Assembly: GCA_029747585.1 (NCBI GenBank)
Contig: JAPEVF010000235.1
Location: forward strand, 1-56,509
Length of the DNA: 56,509 bases
Source of the DNA: Pleurotus djamor
Lineage: Eukaryota > Basidiomycota > Agaricomycetes > Agaricales > Pleurotaceae
Direction of reading: 5' to 3'
Shown: positions 22,407 to 33,576 of the stretch, one piece after another
Position numbering within the stretch: the first letter of the stretch is position 1
How the letters are laid out: each line of letters starts with the position of its first letter
Notes under the pieces: model-generated
Database searches by the model: none
Told to the model about the DNA's origin: nothing
The model's input: only the letters and a program-made list of their open reading frames with translations
Program-made: the position numbers and the translations under genes

Positions 22407-23496
22407 CTACATAGCGAAGGACCACAGTTCACCTCCATAAGATGGCTCCGCTTGCGTCATAGAGTAGCTCTTCTGCCAAATTGAATCTAAAGGCATTAAA
22501 TCTAGGATCAGCACGGTGACCATACCAGGAGCAGGGAGCCAACTTAACGAAGGTCCAGGAAGAATCCCATCAGCAGAAACAATGTAGTCCATCTTGCGAT
22601 CGAACTGGCCCATTGGAATGATATTTGCTGATGATCCTCCATCGGCATTGAGAAGCTGTTGACGCAACGCCAGTGCAACTGCGGGTCATCAGCCGGGGGA
22701 GAGATGAGCAGATGGTTAGCGAAACCGACCTAGTACGGGTTTCTTCCTGCCTAACTCGACGTAGTTGTTGATGTATCGATCGTAGTATCCTTTGCCATGC
22801 CCAAGCCGGGACAATGTGTGGTCAAATGCAACACCTCCAGGTGGGCAAAGATCAGCTGGTATATTCGTGTCCTGCGGTGTTTCTACCAACCTGGCACCAG
22901 GATAACATCTAGGCCATCACAACCTTCGTCCAAGGCTACGAGCTTCAGTGTAAGAACAACGATGCTCATGACCAGGTCACGACTCGTACGCACCATTTTG
23001 TCTGCGCTGCGACTCCCCGGTCTCCTCCACAGTCATGACAGCCTCAGGCTCCTTGATGCCCCATGTTCCGGGCTTCAATCGCGACAAGTCATCCGTCGAG
23101 TATATCCTCAGCAAATCCATCCGACCTGGCGTGGATTTATCAATCCTGGGCACGAATAGCGTCTTGCCTGGGCATACATTTAGCTGGCTACATGAAGGTA
23201 ACCTCTGACACGCACCATCGTCGAGAATGTCATGGATAGTATGCGAGGTGTCTACCTCGCCGGTAGGCATATTGAGGAAGCAGCTGATACGTTGGGCTGA
23301 TTGATAAGAGGGCAGCCGAGAGAGGTGGTGTGCGATGTCGAGAGCTAGGTAGCAGAGATTTACACGTCGTCGTAATCAGCGAGAACGCATATCACGAACA
23401 CTGAGCTTGGATGTCCTCGGCGGTTATGGTCCTGAGTATTTCAGACATGGATTTGCGAAGGGCGCGTTTCTGAGCCTGAAGAACAGCCGCCATCAT
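22407..23496 (-). CDS. 5-formyltetrahydrofolate cyclo-ligase (arm B)
   Basis: Second MTHFS copy with the same exon plan as 3415-4510 and an equally intact frame. The start is one of two adjacent ATGs (23491-23496). The segments AHHLSQLPSYQSAQR, MPTGEVDTSHTIHDILDDG, DDLSRLKPGTWGIKEPE, LGHGKGYYDRYINNYVELG and MGQFDRKMDYIVSADGIL are all kept. The Asp/Glu-rich insert before LVPG differs slightly from arm A (DEGCDGLDV here, DEDCDDLDV there). The tail after PSLSW differs in sequence and length (ending GELWSFAM), because the duplicated DNA stops within it. Divergent from PIG-P copy B with ~139 nt between start codons. Both copies look functional on sequence alone. Confidence 0.82.
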
Positions 23497-23635
23497 CGCC
23501 GTCGTCGTTGTGAGCGTCGTCGAGGTACTTGGGTGGGGAGTTATCGAGGCGGAAGTTGCTGAAGCGCCATCGTGGTTGTCGGCATGGACGTTGTTGACCC
23601 GGAAGCGTCTGCAAATTAGCGCCCAGATCTTTAGC
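23497..23635. promoter_or_regulatory. Putative bidirectional promoter between MTHFS and PIG-P, arm B
   Basis: ~139 nt between divergent start codons, matching 3281-3414 with several indels and substitutions. No TATA box is evident. The function is inferred from geometry. Confidence 0.45.
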
Positions 23636-24225
23636 ATGTCCTCATCGTCAGACACGTTGCCCACGTCGCCGACCTCACCAATCGCGCCGTTCCCTCCTCT
23701 TCCTCCTCACCACCACCACTCACGCGCACCAGAATTCTACGGATTTGCTGCATGGACAGCGACAATCATCCTCTTCGTCGTCTATGTTCTCTGGGCTCTC
23801 CTCCCCGACGCCTGGATCGTGTCTATGGGCGTTGGCTGGTATCCTAATCGTGAATGGGCCATCCTAATTCCAGCTTGGTCTATCATAGTGATTCTGTTGA
23901 CGTATTTCACGTACTTTGCATTGGCATTACGAGCTACGCCTGGGTTTGAGGACATGGCGACGATTACTGGTGAGCTCGTCGCTGGACGCAACTATGCACA
24001 ACTAATCCGAAGATACCAGACTCGTTGGCGCACTTTCCCCCAGAATCCACTTCTGAGGCGTTGTCGACGTTGTCATCGATGCCAAACGCGTATCGGGAAT
24101 ACGCGCTTTCTGAGGACGCGACGCCCGAGCTCTATGACATCCCGATTGGCCTTGTGAACCGCGTTTTATACTCTAGGCGACTTCGCGATGGCGCTCCACT
24201 CGCGAAGAACGCGACAAGGCCTTAA
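23636..24225 (+). CDS. PIG-P domain protein, GPI-GlcNAc transferase subunit P (arm B)
   Basis: Second PIG-P copy, 179 residues from exons 23636-23969 and 24020-24225. The single 50-nt intron interrupts the codon after TIT. It shows the same two membrane helices flanking GWYPNREWAILIP, the EFYGFAAW entry, and the C-terminal ELYDIPIGLVNRVLY. Differences from arm A are conservative (D/E near residue 6, I/V in the proline-rich start, S/N after WIV, I/V in helix 2). No lesion was seen. PIG-P is normally single copy and essential, so retaining two intact copies is unusual. A separate question is whether both are transcribed. Confidence 0.85.
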
Positions 24226-24527
24226 ACTTACGTTGCCGGCGTATACTTCTGTCGAGCACGTCGTCGTCGCATGCTGCGTTGCTGACAGACTTCCAACATT
24301 CACCAGGGCTCAGTAGGCCTTTCCGCTGCTGCGTCGATGAAGCAATGGACTCTCTTGGAGTACCAGCGGTTGATCATATAGACGGCTGCCTCACCGCCTT
24401 CCCGCCACGGGCGTGGCATCACATGATGGAATGCGCTGCAATGTTTCTTTCGTTGATCAACATAAACCATCCCGTATTTTCCAATATTTGTGTTCTCCAC
24501 AATCCGTATAAATACGCCCTGTCCATC

Positions 24528-24830
24528 ATGCCACATTCCCCATCCTCAAGCAACCTCGAACGTCAAGGTGACGAAGAAGAGTGGTCTCAACTTTTCCATC
24601 CATATCGACGTCACATCCAGCTCATAGCAACACTCGGAAAGATCCCGCCCAGTCCAAGTACTTCTGCAAGAGGCGGGCAAAAGCCTGACGATGGGATCCC
24701 ACCGTTTTCCGACCGGTCAAGACTGTCGTCGGGGCGAAAACGGCTAGGGATCCTCGCAGGCTTTCTTCAAGTGCAAGTAGTCGTGTTGTCTATGAGTCGG
24801 ATGGTACGTCGACTTGGTTCGGGATCGTAG
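24528..24830 (+). CDS. Unidentified small reading frame, arm B (long form)
   Basis: 101-codon counterpart of 2167-2367, starting MPHSPSSS and ending MSRMVRRLGSGS. No domain was recognised. It reads through the position where arm A has a stop. TATAAATA at 24507-24514 is conserved, but lies only ~14 nt before the ATG, which argues against this ATG being the normal start. Gene status is doubtful. Confidence 0.25.
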   Translation: MPHSPSSSNLERQGDEEEWSQLFHPYRRHIQLIATLGKIPPSPSTSARGGQKPDDGIPPFSDRSRLSSGRKRLGILAGFLQVQVVVLSMSRMVRRLGSGS

Positions 24831-25409
24831 TAATGGATGAGCGCTGTTGTTCAGCGCAATATGGTGTGATGTTGAAGCTGGAGGACGGACCATCGCCCGA
24901 TTGCAGTTAAGGGGGGTCCATCAAGAATCCTTCAAGCGGATATATCATAGGATCGTATTGCGCGGCAGCAGCAGGGGTCCTCGCGTGCAAAGGGGGGCAT
25001 GGAGGATCCCGCCATTTTCACCAGCCTTTCACTCTTATTTTTCCAATCACTCCACGATTTCAGTCCGAATTCAACGTTTTGCTCTATTTCGTAACTTTAC
25101 ATCGTGAATCTAGTTCATTTTATACCCTAGTAGATATATTGTTTACCCAGCCCCACTGTCTGATTCTTCAGCAGTGTAGAGTACACTGATTTGGGTCCTA
25201 ACTCGAAACGTCGTTCCTCAGATGCAGCCGGGGTTCTATGTAAAACAATGTTTACTCAACAACAACATGCATATGGAGGCCATTCATATTCCGGGGCCTA
25301 TGGGAGAAAGATCCTTTGAAAGAATGCGGTAGTACAGGCTCGTTGTGCTCAGCAACTCGCCCACTCTGCCTAGCCCAGGGGTTGGTAACAAGCTCTTTCT
25401 CGTACCACC
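24831..25409. other. Intergenic; edge of duplication and F-box promoter
   Basis: The first ~180 nt belong to the duplication (non-coding in both arms). The remainder to 25409 is AT-rich and should hold the promoter of the F-box gene. No other feature was recognised. Confidence 0.5.
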
Positions 25410-26976
25410 ATGTCCTCAGAAAACGGCTCACCGCTTTTCGCGCAAACTAATCCTCTCAACACGCCAGAGATTCTTCGGATTATATTTGAATTTTGTGCAG
25501 ACGACACTGGAATCGCACTTGTTTGCAGCTTATGGCGCGATGCTTCCTTGCCCGTTTTCTGGCGGAATGTGTCATTTCGCAAGCTTCTTGTCCTGTTGCC
25601 TCCGCTGGGCATCACCGAGATAGATGGCACCCGTGTTGAGGTAAGTGTGTCGCTGCTGTGGTGTATACTGCACTCGCTGAGATCTTGATGCTTCTCAGAA
25701 ATTCTCGCGCGATGTAGATCCCAAAGATTGGGACCGTTTCTTCAAGTATGCGGGAGTTGTACGGTTCATGACTGTCGGTTCCGAGACGAGAGGAAACCCA
25801 TACCCCGCATTTCTCCTAGATATATCCTGCGCCAGGCCACAAACTCACCGCGACATGTTCCCGAATCTAACCAGTCTTGTCATTCGGGGAGATGCAGTCC
25901 CTTACCTCCAGGTTTTTGGAAATGAAAGACTTACATCTCTGACATTACGCTCGCCTTTTGTCGCCGAACGTCTTTTCTCCGTGGTCCTCCGCAAACACCC
26001 TCACTTGCAAAGATTGCGTTGCTCGTCATCCGATCAACTTCCCCTTAATGCAGCGTCAGAGCTAGCCACTTTACTGCGCACGTCGCAACTTCGGTTGCTT
26101 GAGGTGCCACCCGTTTGGTGTGCGCCAGCCATCGTTGCCTCACTGGCTCACTGCGCTCACCTTGAACGATTGCAACTCACCCATCCCTCGTCCAGGTCAA
26201 ACGCCGAACTCGAGACCTTCCCGAACACCTTCCCCTTCGAAGCCTTTCCTCTGCTACACGCCCTCCATATTTTTGCACCTTTCGACCGGGCTTGTCGCGT
26301 TTTTTCTCAGCCCGGGAGGTTACCCAAGCTTGTCTCCCTGGTTTTTCACACTTTTACTCTACAGACAACTCCCTCTCAGTTGTCTGAATTTACAAGGCAC
26401 TTGTCGGAGAACCACACAAGCCTCCGAACTTTGAACATCCAAAGCCTCAATTCAGTGCAAGGCAATGCGCTCGATTGGCACTCTACCATCGACAATGTTC
26501 GAACCATGTCCTCCCTCACGCAATTGGTCATCGTCCACAATGCGACGATCCATGTCAACCTCCACAACCTTGTCACCTTGTCCCAGGTTTTGCCTCGCCT
26601 TGAAATTCTCCGCTTTCGTATCGCAAATCATTCAGTGTCTCGTCCGCTGCTTGAGGTCAGCGCTCTGTTGGGCATAATCCCACTCTTTCCGCTTTTGACG
26701 CGATTTGAGACGTTCATGGACACGTCTGCCCAGACCTTTCCTGAAGTCGCGCCGAGCATGAAGTTCCAACACTTGACGTCCCTCGGTCTGGGGTTGCACA
26801 AGCGGACGAACCAAATCTTCACGATCGTTAATCCTCTTGGGCTGGCTGCGTTTTTGGATAGTATCCTCCCGGACACATGCCAGCTGGATCCGGAATCATC
26901 GCGCAATCGATCGTGGGCCAGTGTTTGCACAACCCTTGAGACGCTTCGCGCGGGTCGAATTCCGTCTCAAGAGTGA
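25410..26976 (+). CDS. F-box/LRR protein, paralog 1
   Basis: Predicted substrate-recognition subunit of an SCF ubiquitin ligase. The ATG gives MSSENGSPLFAQTNPLNTPE, then an F-box-like segment (EILRIIFEFCADDTGIALVCSLWRDASLPVFWRNVSF). A ~60-nt intron follows GTRVE near 25640-25698. Exon 2 runs uninterrupted for ~420 codons with leucine-spaced repeats (for example FGNERLTSLTLRSPF, LPKLVSLVFHTF, LPRLEILRF, FPLLTRFETFMDTSAQTFPEV). It ends in a conserved block PLGLAAFLDSILPDTCQL. The same two-exon layout is seen in paralogs 2 (30615-32171) and 3 (39334-40880). Target proteins are unknown. The frame is intact. Confidence 0.75.
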
Positions 26977-27914
26977 GGACGCTCGTCCTGCCACCGCTAC
27001 TGTTCACTCTCATTTTTCTCAATCATTTCCACGGGCGGCCTCAATTCCACATCCGAATCTTTACACATTTATCATACATATTTATCACCGATTTAATCCA
27101 TTCACCGTTAATTATCCTTCTACACGTTCCCCAAATCTACACCCTTTTCCATCACTTCACAAGGGCAACCACCTCGAGGCTATCGGCGTCAAGCAACCTC
27201 TTTTTTCGGCGCCGATCAACTCAACTCCCGGGTTTTCTACCCCTGCGAATCCCTTCGTTGGTAGGGCCGGCGTTGACTCATTGACTTCTCCCCAACTCTG
27301 CGACTTCCGGCGACGTGACAAATAACGTGGGTCATGCCAAACAAAGGAAGCTGGATCCTGGTGTCACCGTCCTTTGGGGTCGTTTTACCCACTTTTACCT
27401 CGCTTGGGACTGCGAAGTCCCCATCGTTGCCGCTGCTTTTGGTAGGCCCCATCGTCCTTCTGTCCTAGTTTCGGCCGCTAAATCGACCGTGTTTGCATAG
27501 AAATTCTTTTAGCATGCTTAGGCCCATTCATTAAGTGTTTGATTGATGCGAATTGCTGTCTTCTGAACCTGAGAGCCTCATGGCATCATATTTACTCCTC
27601 AAATAAGGAATGCAGTTCAATCCATTTCGCTCCCGGCTTCTTTTTATGGCGTTTCAGGTGATAGCATAGTCATTTACCTTCGGTGAAGGATGCTGATTTT
27701 TCCAGATCCAACCATGTCACCTGGATCTCTGCTTCTTCGGACGACGGGCACCACGACAGCGACGGACGTGAGAAATGCTTGTTGGCGATTATAATAGAGT
27801 ATAACCCACCACACGGGCACCTCTTCTTCATGCGCGAGTGGAGAGGTATAATATCGTGACGTCTGGGGGACCGAACCACCTACACCCCCTCGTTTTTCCC
27901 GCCAGAATCGCCAA
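26977..27914. other. Long upstream region of the C2H2 gene
   Basis: About 940 nt without a supported gene, between the F-box stop and the C2H2 ATG. Open frames on both strands lack domains. A regulatory gene with a long 5' region is plausible. Confidence 0.45.
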
Positions 27915-29800
27915 ATGGACACCATCCCTTTTTACAAGGATCCCGAAAACATCGACCAGGAGTGCAAGGCCGCTGCCATGGGCTATCCAGAGTCGTCTCA
28001 ACGGACTTCGCTCGATGACTACGCTCCGACTCCCTCCTCCGTCGTAATGGATGCCGTCGCCACCCCCACCTCCTCGTACCCTTCCACCCAAAACTCGAGT
28101 CCGACGTCTTCTCACAACCACGTCCCGGAGTATAGAGTCATTCACCCGCCCCCTGTATCAATCGGTGATCATGTTCATCCCCAGTCGATGCCTAGTGGAA
28201 GTGAAGAAGACGATGAAATAGGACGGAAGACCAACGGTGTCATCGAAGACAATGTCAACAGGTTTGTCGCTTCTCTCGATTAATTACGAAGGGACATGGG
28301 CCTCATTCATATCTCGTTTATAAACTAGCTGTTACCGAGACTCTGGCAGAATTGAGCCGTATCGACCCAATAACCGAGTCACCTTGTTCGATTACCCTCC
28401 GCCACCTCCGCCGCCACAGATTTACGCTACTCAGCATTGTGTTATTGCGCCGCCGCCGTCGCCGCCTGTGACATCGACAGACAGTGTCTCGCACCGCTAT
28501 ATATACGACTACGACTATTCAGGTCCATCAGTCGAAATGCCGACCTTGACGAAACCCCTGACTGTGTTACCCCCGTCATGCTATGACGAACCATCCCCTC
28601 GGGATGCTGGCCCCGGGATGAACACCGCTACCGCTGCACTTTCCGATGCATTGACCAGCTCATCGGATCGCTCCGATACGTCTATAAAGCGTGACGACGA
28701 GGGCGACGAGGAAGCCCATTCTTTGCGCCGGTTTTTTACTAGCTCTGGTCACATATCCGAATCACCTGAAGACCTCTATCGACCTTTGATCCCCACAATC
28801 TTACGCCACAATGAAAGGTCTTTGTCCCCCTCGACCCCGTCAACATCGTTTCCTCTGCCCTCCGTCCCGGTCTCAACAGTATCTAAGCCAACGCAGCGGC
28901 CGAAGAAGAAATCAAAGATGCATGAGTGCGACATTTGTCACAAGTTATTTCCAAGGCCGAGTGGTTTGCAAACCCATATGAACACTCATACGGATTCGAA
29001 ACGTGAGTCTTTCCGTAACATCTATTCGGCCCTGCCTGGCGCTTAACTCAGCGAACACGCTTTTAGCCTACCCTTGCAGCGTTCCAGGATGTACCAAGCG
29101 ATTTGCTGTGCGCTCGAATGCGAAGCGTCACCTTCGTACCCATGGGATCATCCCACCTGCCTCGTCTGGATCCCTCACCGTGAATGACTACTCCACTGAC
29201 CCCAACGTCGTCGCGAGCGCCTATGCCTACTCGGGAAACTCAAGCTCAAACTCTCAATCTAGAACGCGCACGTCGTACTCAGCAGTAAACTTCCAAGACC
29301 CTATCGTTCATCTACCTTCTTCTGTTCATCGTCCTTCCTCACGGCATGCTTCTCACGGCCACCACCCTTATCATCCCAACGTGAACCTAAACCCAAATCG
29401 TCCCGTCGAGATCTCTCAGTGGGTTCCCCACAGTTTGATGACCCGTACGAATGTTAGGTCACTTAAACCGTGTGTTGAAGGAGACGGTCGGGATGATCAT
29501 TTGGGGAGTTATTACTCTGATGCGCGTGCGCAGCAGTCTGGGCCTTCGATAACGGGGTTGTCTCATGCCTTGCCGCTTCCTCTCCGTCCTGTTGTCCCAA
29601 CCCCACAGCTCACACCTGACGATGAGTTCTATGAAGAGCGAGATTCGTATTTACCTGTTGGGTCCCACCCGTATCATTCATCCCAGGTAAGCGTGACGCG
29701 TTGGCTTCAGATGTTATTCTTACTCATCTTGGTCTCCTAGTATCGAAGTCTGCCAGGCCCGGCCCCTCCTATCAACGCCAACGTTCAAGAGGTGTATTGA
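27915..29800 (+). CDS. Two-finger C2H2 zinc finger transcription factor
   Basis: Four exons (27915-28261, 28350-29002, 29067-29686, 29741-29800) code ~560 residues. The N-terminal half is low complexity: Ser/Pro-rich, acidic (SGSEEDDE) and with polyproline (PPPPPPPQIY). A basic patch (RPKKKSKMHE) leads into two adjacent C2H2 fingers. The first is C-x2-C-x12-H-x3-H (CDICHKLFPRPSGLQTHMNTH). The second is C-x4-C type (CSVPGCTKRFAVRSNAKRHLRTH). The intron inside the inter-finger linker is at DSK|PYPC, and splicing restores the join. The Ser/Tyr/His-rich C-terminal half is probably an activation region. Likely nuclear and DNA binding; target genes unknown. The start is the first ATG of the open frame; an upstream exon cannot be excluded. 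Confidence 0.85.
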
Positions 29801-30614
29801 ACGAAGATATCATTATCATTATACTTACTTTATAGGTGCTCTCATGTACCTTTCTTTACTTCTTGGGTTTCACGCCGTCTCATTGTTCTGAGGGCGTCTT
29901 CTGTGGGGCAAGTCCACCACATAAGCGTCTTCGGAAGTTTCTATAATTTCATCGTATCGCAGGCTCAATATTAATGTATACACAAGTGCGAAGGGTCAAG
30001 ATGACTCCAGCATCAAAACTAGCTTTTGACTACAAGGAGAAAAACATACGCCAATGTCATAGGTAGCAGATTATACCCGCGGCCCTGCTGCTGCCGTGCA
30101 AGATTTCCTACGGAGCCTCAATCAGTGTTGGACCCAAGAGGGCTCAGCTCGGCCCCAGCTCAGCCACCCCGATTGCAGTGGACGGGGGCGTGTGGGCGAC
30201 TTCAACATCGAGCTCATTCTTGCTTTCTTCGCCCCATGGGCCCCGAAAACGGCCTATGCAACTTGTTGGCATATTGGTGGTACTGTCGGGCATAAGTAGA
30301 ACTTGTGCTCAATTCCAACAATCTTCCCAAGGTGATGAGCCCAGGCGAGCCACCGCCAGCCAAGTCTACAGCGTTGTGAATAGTACTTAGATGATGCTAT
30401 GAATCGACAAACCGGGTCGACCCACTGATGAAGGCACACAAACCAATTTCGAACGGGTAGAAAACCTTGAGGTCGCGTTAATAGGCACAGAAATCAGGTT
30501 TCTCGACACTTATCGCCTAGAGGCGTCTACCAGCGTCTGCCTGGCGAAGGGATGAAATGAGACATCGAATAATAATTGGGGGATATATACGCGTGTATAG
30601 TAGATCGTGCTGTT
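29801..30614. other. Intergenic, convergent 3' ends
   Basis: About 810 nt between the C2H2 stop and the stop of F-box paralog 2, so mainly 3' sequence. A CCCTGCTGCTGCCG block near 30083 resembles one in the duplication arms (near 1917), but the match is short and GC-rich. No gene was recognised. Confidence 0.45.
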
Positions 30615-32171
30615 TCAAAGTTGGACCAAGTCTCTCCTGTTATCACGCCTCCCCTTGACGCAGGCAAGAACGGTGGTCCACGATTCATTGGTCGATGGGT
30701 CCGGCTCCAATTGGCAATTGTCTGGAGTTATGGTATCCAAGAATATGCCCAACCCGAGGGGATTGGGGAGGGTGACGTTTGGACTGACCCCAACGTCAAG
30801 GGACTGCAGTTGTGGAAACTTTATGTTCGGCGCTACACTGGGAAAAGTAGCAGCAGACAAAGCCATGAACAGTTTAAGGGAACGCAAACCCGGAAAAAGA
30901 GGAATTACAACCAAGAGGGCGCTGACGTCAATGGACGGACGAGCTACTGGGTGGTCCGTAGATACTTGGAGGGTTTGGAGGCGCGGTAAAGCCTGTGACA
31001 GGGTGACGAAGTCATGTAAGTTGAGATGTATCGTTGCAGTATCAATGATTATCAGGCACTCGAGGAGGGACAATGTTTGGATGTTTTCGATGGTAGAAAA
31101 CCAATGACGGGAATCGCGTGTCGCCGTGTAGGCGCTTTGAATCGATAATTCTCGGAGCCTTGGATAATTTTGGGATATCTGCCTCGTGAGCTGGGATAAC
31201 TGAGATGGGGTGGATGGTGCGATAGGAGAGTTGATGAATAGCGTAACAAGGCTTGGTAACCTCCCTGGTAAGGAAAAGGCTCGGCATGCCTGGTCTAAGG
31301 GTGCGATTATTTGGAGTGTTTTCAATAGAGGGAAGGCTCTGCGAGGGAATGAAACTGGGAAAGTCTGGAGTTCGGCGGTCATGTGGCCACCGCAGGAGTT
31401 GGAGAGATCGAGTCTGTTAAGAGATACACATTGAATCGATGCGTCGATAATCATCGGTGTATACCAAGTGGGTGGAAAGTGGAGAACTTGCAGTCTCGTT
31501 GTGAGCAGTAAGGCGACCACTTCTGCCTCTGCACTAGGGGGAAGGTGTTCCTCCGACAAGCAGGACAGTACAAGGAGGCGACGATGTTTTCGGCGGATGA
31601 GGGGGAATAAGGTATTGGAAAGAACGGGTGAACATAAAGTGAGAGATACGATCCTCGCATGTCCAAAAACTTGGAGGAAAGGGACTGCGTCGCCCTTAAT
31701 TTCAAGGCTCGTTAAATTTGGGAACATTTCACGATGAGGACACGACTTGACGCTGAGGACTTCAAGGAGAAATGCGGGATATGGGGTTTCTTCCTCTGCG
31801 GACCCCAAAGTCATGGATAGTACCATTCTTGCATATTCGAAGAAGCGTGTCCAATCGTCGGGATTCAGATCGCATGAAAAATTCTATGGAGTCACAATCT
31901 CAGCGGATTCACCACGTAAATTCAAAGCCTTGATGCGTACCTCGATACATCCGCTTTCAGATTCAATGATGCACAGTGGAGGTAGAAGGGCAAGAAGTTT
32001 GCGGAGGGGTACGTTCCTCCATAAGATGGGCATGGAAGCGTCGCGCCACGAGCGGCAAACGAGTGCGATCTCCGCATTTTCTGGACAAAATTCAAAGATG
32101 ATTCGTAGAAGCTCCGGCGTGCATAGAGGATTGGGTTGCGCGAAGAGGGTTGAAGTATTATGTGAGGACAT
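30615..32171 (-). CDS. F-box/LRR protein, paralog 2
   Basis: Same two-exon design as paralog 1: exon 1 (ATG at 32171) codes MSSHNTSTLFAQPNPLCTPE and the F-box-like ELLRIIFEFCPENAEIALVC. An intron near 31862-31920 follows GCIE. Exon 2 codes the LRR body (AFPLLKTLQIIAPLDQACRAF, LPRLQTLQVSTD) and the conserved PLGLGIFLDTITPDNCQLEP, ending with a divergent tail (KGRRDNRRDLVQL). The frame is intact. It lies 144 nt downstream of a kinase-like gene on the same strand, an association also seen for paralog 3 though in the opposite gene order. SCF function is inferred from the fold only. Confidence 0.73.
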
Positions 32172-32315
32172 GAAGGTATTGGTAAAAGAGCGAGTCGATA
32201 CAATTTTGTTATCCCCTGAGCAAACTGGTAACGGGCCGGGATTGAACGATTATTCCGTGTTTCAGTTAGCTGAGGGACGAGTAACAGTGACACGTCGATG
32301 TGCGTCAAGACTCGT

Positions 32316-33342
32316 TCATTCTTCCTCCCATGGCCCCCAGAATGAGCTAAGATCAAAAGCTCGCTCTGCTTGGGTTTCGCTGAAGACCCTGTCGTTAGGG
32401 GCTCTAACAACTGGTGGGTTCAAGTCAAATCGCGTGGAACGGTCAAAGTCAATCACCCTCCATTGATGAGGGTGACCGTGTCTTGGACATATTCGAGCAT
32501 TCTCTGGAGCGCGTAAAGTGTTGTAATACGTGACATCCCCGTGGAAAACGCTAGTAACACCAACGTCTTGCAGCACTTTCGTTAGGTCAGCTCTGCTCAG
32601 GCGTAAAGTAAGTACAGCAGGTACAAGAAAGATGGCTACGGACGCACCTATATTCCTCCTGAAAATCTGGTGGCTCTTTGAAAGGATATCTTTCCCCGAG
32701 CTTCTCTAAGACCAAAACAGCAGCGGTTGCTTGACTCGGACGCCACGAATACCATGGTGAAGCACGATAAAATTGTTGACCGTAGTTGAAGTAGCCCGTG
32801 TTCACATCATCTGGAAGCACGTCTTCAGAGGGCAGTCCGAGAGCATCCATTTGATTGCTATTGACGGGTTGGTACTCGAGTTCGATTTGCTTCCAGGGAA
32901 TCACATCCGTATGTTTACTTGGATCTAGCGGGGTCGTAAAGAATCCATAGCAGCGAGCGACAGCCGTGCCTTGAGCTTCTTCTAGGCATTCGTAAAACCA
33001 GGCTTCGCGGGCGAGGCTGCGGGCGAACTGGGGTTTAGCGAATTTGACCACAACGTCTTTGCCAGTAAGATCTGGGATATCCTGGCCATCAGGATCAGTG
33101 GCGACGTTAACGCGAGCAGTGTACGCGACTCCGATACGTCCTTCTGCGATGAAATCTCCCAATGTCACTTCAAGACGCGAGTCATTGTTAGGCACAGGGC
33201 GAGGCAACCAATCGCTTTCTAATTCTGGGCCGTATCTTGTACGAGTGTACCGTGAAGCAGGAAACGATTGCGCTGCAGAAAGTTGCAGCGAGCCATTGTC
33301 ATTCGAGATGCAATGATGAATGATGATGTGAGCAAAGGACAA
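32316..33342 (-). CDS. Kinase-like protein, copy 1, apparently without an ATG start
   Basis: Divergent eukaryotic-type kinase fold: glycine loop EGRIGVAYTARV, beta-3 Lys in VVVKFAKPQ, alpha-C Glu in AREAWFYE, hinge VLVLEKLGERYP, catalytic loop HGDVTYYNTL, and metal-binding DFD in WRVIDFDRS. One intron (about 32594-32653) splits EEYR|ADL. The paralog at 41310 begins ATG-TCC-TTT, while the equivalent codon here is TTG (33340-33342), and no in-frame ATG lies upstream before the stop. Translation would need an upstream exon, a non-ATG start, or the gene is a pseudogene. Otherwise the frame is open to WGPWEEE. Substrate is unknown; both protein kinases and small-molecule kinases share this motif set. 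Confidence 0.65.
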
Positions 33343-33576
33343 CGTTGTTGGCGTTCGTCGCGGCGTTGTACGACATCTGCTCGTGACTCGTGAGACATAC
33401 GCGTGACTGACGCGGTCACGTGGACTGATGGCCACCTTTTTTTTTAATTTTGCCACGTTCAAGTTTTACCAATGGGTATCTGGTCCAAGTCTCCATTGTA
33501 CATACGGTCAACGGTATTGAGCCACTGCTGTGTAGTCTTGAAGGCTAGCGGTGCTATCGCTAGGTCATATAGATGA

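Larger units (their letters stand above)
22430..25010. repeat. Inverted segmental duplication, arm B
   Basis: Reverse-complement counterpart of 1883-4470. It includes MTHFS (minus), PIG-P (plus), the small frame at 24528, and a conserved non-coding block around 24850-25010 (GCGCGGCAGCAGCAGGGGTCC). Beyond about 25010 and before about 22430 the arms have nothing in common. No direct repeats, transposase or terminal inverted repeats were seen at the edges. Confidence 0.9.

Noticed and set aside
27838..28145. Open frames overlapping the start of the C2H2 gene on both strands
   Set aside because: They are shadows of the real coding exon and have biased composition with no domain.
30075..30110. 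Third copy of the duplication edge (CCCTGCTGCTGCCG block)
   Set aside because: Only a short GC-rich match with no extended similarity to either arm.
33219..33419. Alternative ATG frame upstream of kinase-like copy 1
   Set aside because: It is in a different frame and no splice chain joins it convincingly to the kinase frame.
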